Shown piece by piece: positions 60,459 through 64,000 of a stretch of DNA of 64,000 nucleotides (position 1 is the first letter of the stretch; the number at the start of each line of letters is the position of its first letter). The notes under the pieces were generated by a model. It worked only from the letters and a program-made list of their open reading frames with translations, was not told where the DNA came from and did no database searches. The stretch comes from Pseudoxanthomonas spadix (lineage in GTDB: Bacteria > Pseudomonadota > Gammaproteobacteria > Xanthomonadales > Xanthomonadaceae), in the NCBI RefSeq assembly GCF_003703395.1, contig NZ_RDQN01000001.1:310001-374000 (forward strand), written 5' to 3'. The translations under genes were made by a program, and so were the position numbers.

Positions 60459-61823
60459 GTGGCCAGAGCAAAGACCCTTCCCGGCGACGCGCCGGACCTG
60501 CTGAGCGTGGACCGCAGCGCGATGCAGCCGCTGGCCGAGCGCATGCGCCCGCGCACGCTCGACCAGATGGTCGGCCAGCGCCGCCTGCTGGCACCGGGCA
60601 GCGCGCTGCGCCGCGCGGTCGAGTCGGGCCACGTGCATTCGATGATCCTGTGGGGGCCGCCGGGCTGCGGCAAGACCACCCTGGCGCTGCTGCTGGCGCG
60701 CTATGCCGATGCGCAGTTCAAGGCCATCTCCGCGGTGCTGTCCGGCCTGCCGGAGGTGCGCCAGGTGCTGGCCGAGGCCGCGCATCGGTTTGCCGAAGGC
60801 CGGCGCACGGTGCTGTTCGTCGACGAGGTGCACCGCTTCAACAAGGGCCAGCAGGATGCATTTTTGCCGCACATCGAGCGCGGCACGATCCTGTTCGTTG
60901 GCGCCACCACCGAAAACCCTTCCTTCGAACTGAACTCGGCGCTGCTCTCGCGATGCCGCGTGCACGTGATGGAAGCGGTGGCCGCAACCGACATCGCCCA
61001 GGCGCTGCGCCACGCGCTGGAGGATGAAACGCGCGGGCTCGGTGGGCAGGGCCTGAAGGTGTCGGAACAGGCCCTGCTGCAGATCGCCGGCGCCGCCGAC
61101 GGCGATGTGCGCCGCGCGCTGACCCTGCTGGAAATCGCCGCCGAACTGGCCCTTGATGAAGGCGGCCAGATCACCGAAGCCACCCTGGTGCAGGTACTGG
61201 CCGACCGTACGCGCCGCTTCGACAAGGGTGGCGAGCAGTTCTACGACCAGATCTCGGCGCTGCACAAGTCGGTGCGCAGCTCCAATCCCGATTCGGCGCT
61301 GTACTGGCTCACGCGCATGCTCGACGGCGGCTGCGACCGCGCCTACCTGGCCCGGCGGCTGACACGCATGGCGATCGAGGACATCGGCCTGGCCGATCCA
61401 CGCGCCCAGCAGATGGCGCTGGAAGCCTGGGACATCTACGAGCGCCTGGGCAGCCCGGAAGGCGAACTGGCCCTGGCCCAACTGGTGCTGTACCTGGCTT
61501 CCACCGCCAAGTCCAACGCCGGCTACGCCGCCTTCAACCTGGCCAAGGCCGACGTGCGTGAGAACGGCACCCAGGAAGTGCCGATGCATCTGCGCAACGC
61601 ACCGACCAGATTGATGAAAGGCCTCGGCTACGGCGCCGGCTACCAGTACGACCACGACGCCGAAGGCGGGATCGCGCTGGACCAGACCGGCTTCCCTGAT
61701 GCACTGGGCGAGCGCGTGTACTACGCGCCGGTCGAGCGTGGCCTTGAGATCAAGCTCAAGCAGAAGCTCGATGCCTTGCGCGCCGCACGTGCGCAGGCGC
61801 GGGCCGAGAAAGGCAAGCCATGA
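60459..61823 (+). CDS. rarA: Replication-associated recombination protein A (AAA+ ATPase)
   Basis: A 454-residue RarA/MgsA clamp-loader-like ATPase (E. coli 447). Walker A is GPPGCGKTT near residue 66, Walker B LFVDEVHRFNK, sensor 1 GATTENPSFEL, and the C-terminal tetramerisation region has ALYWLTRMLDGG and KSNAGYAAF. It acts at stalled replication forks. The start is GTG at 60459, possibly leaderless. Its stop overlaps crcB as ATGA. Confidence 0.95.
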   Translation: MARAKTLPGDAPDLLSVDRSAMQPLAERMRPRTLDQMVGQRRLLAPGSALRRAVESGHVHSMILWGPPGCGKTTLALLLARYADAQFKAISAVLSGLPEVRQVLAEAAHRFAEGRRTVLFVDEVHRFNKGQQDAFLPHIERGTILFVGATTENPSFELNSALLSRCRVHVMEAVAATDIAQALRHALEDETRGLGGQGLKVSEQALLQIAGAADGDVRRALTLLEIAAELALDEGGQITEATLVQVLADRTRRFDKGGEQFYDQISALHKSVRSSNPDSALYWLTRMLDGGCDRAYLARRLTRMAIEDIGLADPRAQQMALEAWDIYERLGSPEGELALAQLVLYLASTAKSNAGYAAFNLAKADVRENGTQEVPMHLRNAPTRLMKGLGYGAGYQYDHDAEGGIALDQTGFPDALGERVYYAPVERGLEIKLKQKLDALRAARAQARAEKGKP

Positions 61824-62224
61824 TCCCTGCCATCTGGTGGCAGCAGCTGGCGCTGGTGATGACCGGCGGCGCATTCGGCGCAGGCCTGCGGTTCTGGATC
61901 GGCGGGCAGATGCTGCGTCACTTCGGCAACGGCCTGCCTTACGGCACGCTGGCGGTGAACTTCATTGGCTCGCTGGCCGGCGGCTTCCTGGTGGTGTGGC
62001 TGGAAGACCGCGGCCAGGCGGCGCTGTACCTGCGCGCATTCTTGATCGTGGGCATCCTGGGCGGACTGACCACGTTCTCCTCGTTGATGATCGAAAGCCT
62101 GATCTTGGCGCGTGCAGGCCGAAGCATGGCGATGCTGACCAACCTGGGGACCAGCCTGATGGGCGGGCTGGTGCTGGTATTTGTGGGCGCCTGGCTGGCA
62201 GGGTTGATGCGGCCGCAAGGTTGA
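61820..62224 (+). CDS. crcB: Fluoride exporter CrcB/Fluc
   Basis: A 134-residue membrane protein with four helices and the Fluc signatures GGAFGAGLRFW, GTLAVNFIGSLAGG and GGLTTFSSLMIE, including the Asn of TLAVN and the Phe-Ser residues lining the fluoride pore. Dual-topology dimers expel fluoride. It overlaps rarA by 4 bases. No fluoride riboswitch is seen upstream, as expected for an internal operon gene. Confidence 0.94.
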   Translation: MIPAIWWQQLALVMTGGAFGAGLRFWIGGQMLRHFGNGLPYGTLAVNFIGSLAGGFLVVWLEDRGQAALYLRAFLIVGILGGLTTFSSLMIESLILARAGRSMAMLTNLGTSLMGGLVLVFVGAWLAGLMRPQG

Positions 62225-62264
62225 TCGCTGAGTACAGCGCGTGGTCTGCCGGCCGCGCCGGCTC

Positions 62265-62432
62265 CTAGGAGTCTGTCGGGCTTTGGCGGTCGAGGCGAAA
62301 ATTCGGCTGTGCGAGGACAGATTTTCGGCGATTCGCCGCCCCATAGTGGTTCTATGGGGCAAGAAGCGACGGAAATATGGACCGCACAGCCGGATTTGCA
62401 GCCCGGCCGGCCAAAGTCCGACAGGCTCCTAG
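62265..62432. mobile_element. 168-bp CTAG-bounded palindromic element, copy 3 (inverted)
   Basis: Opposite orientation to copies 1 and 2; its reverse complement matches copy 2 almost base for base. Both ends carry a full CTAG (62265-62268 and 62429-62432) with terminal inverted repeats CTAGGAG(T/C)CTGTCGG. The centre is a CCCCATAG/CTATGGGG hairpin. It lies 40 bases after crcB and 273 bases from the IS630 element. The interval 62433-62704 between them holds no gene I can support. Confidence 0.85.
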
Positions 62433-62704
62433 CCCCTGCACCCCAGCGGACCCTGCGACAGCGGGTTGGTATCACACGATTGCGCCGGCACCGCGCGAAG
62501 CTCCAACGCGCTGTGCCGACGCCCGTTCTTCCCTCGTGACACGAATGTCGCAGGCTCCCATGTCGTCCCGCGATGGCAGGCCATGCTCCGCAGCGCGCGG
62601 GCAGGGAACAGAAAGCCCCGCGCGCTACGGATCACACGAGATCGGACAGGTCAGGTGTGCGCAGGGCACTTGGCCGGGCCACCTAAACAATCTTTCCGGA
62701 AGAT

Positions 62705-63841
62705 CTAGTGTAGTGTTCCATTCTGTTTGGAACTTAAGCGCTGATTGGCGCGGATCACCTTCTGCAGGATGTCGCGGGCGCTTCTGGTCCAGATGAACGG
62801 CTTGGGTTTGGTGTTGTGATGCGCGAGGTACTCGTCAATGGCGGCGATCAGTTCGGGCACGCTGGTGAACACCCCGCGGCGCAGCCGCTCGGTGGTGATG
62901 TCGCGGAAGAAGCGCTCAACCATGTTCAGCCACGACGCGGAGGTGGGCGTGAAGTGCATGGTGAAGCGCGGGTGCTTGGCTAGCCACTTCTGGACATTGG
63001 GATGCTTGTGGGTGGCGTAGTTGTCGGCGATCAGATGCAGCGTCTTGTCCTTGGGCGTCTGGCGGTCGATCTGGCGCAGGAACTTCAGCCATTCGACGTG
63101 GGTGTGGCGCGGCTGGCACTGGCCAATGACCTGCCCGTCGAGCACGTTGAGCGCAGCAAACAGCGTGGTCGTGCCATTGCGCTTGTAGTCGTGCGTCATC
63201 GTCTGCGCGCGGCCCTTCTTCAGCGGCAGCCCGGGCTGGGTGCGGTCCAACGCCTGCACCTGGCTCTTCTCGTCGCAGCACAGCACCAGCGCATGCTCGG
63301 GCGGCGACAGGTACAGGCCGACGATGTCTTCGAGCTTCTCGACGAACTGCGGGTCGCGCGAGACCTTGAAGCTACGCACGAGGTGCGGCTTCAAACCGTG
63401 GGCGTGCCAATGCCGCATCACGGTGCTGGGGCTCACGCCCAGCTCGGCGGCCATCTTGCGCGTACTCCAGTGCGTGGCCGCCGCCGGCTGGCTCTGCGTG
63501 GTCAACTCCACCAGCCGCGCCGCGTCGACCTTGGCCGGCGGCGCCCCGCGCGGCAAGTCGCGCTCGATCCCGGCCATCCGCGACTGCGCATATCGCGCGC
63601 GCCAGCGCGAGACCTGTACGCGCCCCACCCCTACTTGCTCGGCGATCTCCTTGTTCTGCATGCCGTCCGCAGCCAGCAGCACCATGCGGGCGCGCTGCGC
63701 CAGCCTCACGCTCGTGCGCTTGGAGCGAACCAGTCTCGTCAACTCGGCTCGCTCCTCGTCGCTCAGCACAATCTCAGGGGCAACTCGCACTTGCACTCTC
63801 CACTCTTCGTCCTCGTAGAGTGTTGGAACGATGGATTTCAT
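62705..63841 (-). CDS. IS630-family DDE transposase
   Basis: A 378-residue transposase. An N-terminal helix-turn-helix pair (about 25-135, with NKEIAEQVGVGRVQVSRW) binds the ends; the RNase H-like domain has the catalytic triad Asp in CCDEKSQVQ, Asp in LIADNYATHK and Glu in SWLNMVERFFRD. The ATG at 63841 is preferred over a TTG/ATG 30 bases upstream that lies in the terminal repeat. Its TAG stop is completed by the outermost element bases and the target TA. No frame break is visible, so the element may be active. Confidence 0.93.
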   Translation of the reverse strand: MKSIVPTLYEDEEWRVQVRVAPEIVLSDEERAELTRLVRSKRTSVRLAQRARMVLLAADGMQNKEIAEQVGVGRVQVSRWRARYAQSRMAGIERDLPRGAPPAKVDAARLVELTTQSQPAAATHWSTRKMAAELGVSPSTVMRHWHAHGLKPHLVRSFKVSRDPQFVEKLEDIVGLYLSPPEHALVLCCDEKSQVQALDRTQPGLPLKKGRAQTMTHDYKRNGTTTLFAALNVLDGQVIGQCQPRHTHVEWLKFLRQIDRQTPKDKTLHLIADNYATHKHPNVQKWLAKHPRFTMHFTPTSASWLNMVERFFRDITTERLRRGVFTSVPELIAAIDEYLAHHNTKPKPFIWTRSARDILQKVIRANQRLSSKQNGTLH

Positions 63842-63873
63842 ATAAGTTCCATCAAGAATAGAACAGTACACTA
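62706..63873 (-). mobile_element. IS630-family insertion sequence
   Basis: The element body is 62708-63871 (1164 bp) flanked on each side by TA (62706-62707 and 63872-63873), the duplicated target, within CTAG. Terminal inverted repeats of about 30 bases read GTGTA(G/C)TGTTC, A-T-T-C-T, then TGGAACTTA. It carries one transposase gene, apparently intact. TA duplication and CTAG preference are family hallmarks. It is inserted in the stop codon of the outer-membrane protein gene at 63871-64000, which stays readable. Confidence 0.92.
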
Positions 63874-64000
63874 GAACATGTAGTTGTAGGCGAGGCCAAT
63901 GCTGTCCTGGCCATGCTCGGCGCTGATTGGTGCGGAAGTATTTGGCAACCTGTCATTACCCATCTTTTTCTTGAAGGAACGGGTCCAGGCAAGATCCACC
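63871..64000 (-). CDS. C-terminus of an outer-membrane beta-barrel protein (FadL-like, partial)
   Basis: Only the last 42 codons lie in the window. The end alternates polar and hydrophobic residues (VDLAWTRSFKKK, then DSIGLAYNYMF) and finishes in Phe, the signal for outer-membrane barrel insertion. The VDLAW...GLAYNYMF pattern resembles the last two strands of FadL/OmpP1 long-chain fatty acid transporters, but so little sequence allows other porins. The stop codon TAG contains the TA into which the IS630 element inserted, and reading remains intact. Confidence 0.65.
   Translation of the reverse strand, partial: VDLAWTRSFKKKMGNDRLPNTSAPISAEHGQDSIGLAYNYMF

Noticed and set aside
62433-62704. 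Possible gene between repeat element copy 3 and the IS630 element
   Set aside because: Open frames of 68-80 codons exist on both strands but have no ribosome-binding site and no recognisable features.

Overview
The window is about 64 kb of GC-rich chromosome from a gammaproteobacterium of the Xanthomonadaceae (Xanthomonas, Stenotrophomonas, Pseudoxanthomonas or Lysobacter type). The main reason is a complete DSF quorum-sensing rpf locus: rpfG-rpfC converge on rpfF-rpfB, prfB-lysS lie beside rpfG, and an aconitase gene lies beside rpfB, as around rpf in Xanthomonas campestris. GTAG-type REP hairpins, as known from Stenotrophomonas and Xanthomonas, fit the same family. The genus cannot be fixed from the sequence alone.

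Layout. 1-12.8 kb: two alanine-rich lipoproteins, acetyl-CoA acetyltransferase, leucine dehydrogenase, a CPA2 antiporter divergent from a RIO kinase, divergent secreted M28 and M1 metallopeptidases, a small MscS channel and a class I fumarase. 13-21.8 kb: a GST, small envelope lipoproteins, ArsC-like protein, outer-membrane phospholipase A, a cold-shock protein with a recognisable promoter, cytochrome c', tcdA/tatD, a GNAT and a broken GST. 21.8-29.3 kb: ygfZ divergent from a 50-codon SDHAF4-type assembly-factor gene leading into sdhCDAB, then sdhE-ygfX, lolC-lolD and tRNA-Ala(CGC). 29.5-41 kb: a diguanylate cyclase, prfB with its programmed +1 frameshift, lysS and the rpf genes. 41-48 kb: acnA, vapBC and acnB. 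48-57 kb: nudJ-mnmA-hflD, then the N-degron set clpS-clpA-infA-aat, a REP array and trxB. 57-64 kb: ftsK-lolA-rarA-crcB, an IS630-type element and the end of an outer-membrane protein gene.

How the genes work together. RpfB/RpfF make and process the fatty-acid signal DSF, RpfC senses it and RpfG degrades cyclic-di-GMP; a GGDEF protein encoded 5 kb away could oppose it. Central carbon metabolism is over-represented: fumarase, complete succinate dehydrogenase with two kinds of assembly factor, and two aconitases. Aat, ClpS and ClpA form one pathway, tagging, recognising and unfolding N-degron proteins. LolC/LolD and LolA belong to lipoprotein sorting, and the window encodes several lipoproteins.

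The least ordinary content is repetitive or mobile: three copies of a 168-bp palindromic element bounded by CTAG, a direct repeat carrying the end of acnA, two REP doublets, and an IS630 element inserted precisely in the TA of a stop codon. No CRISPR array, prophage or dedicated defence island is visible.
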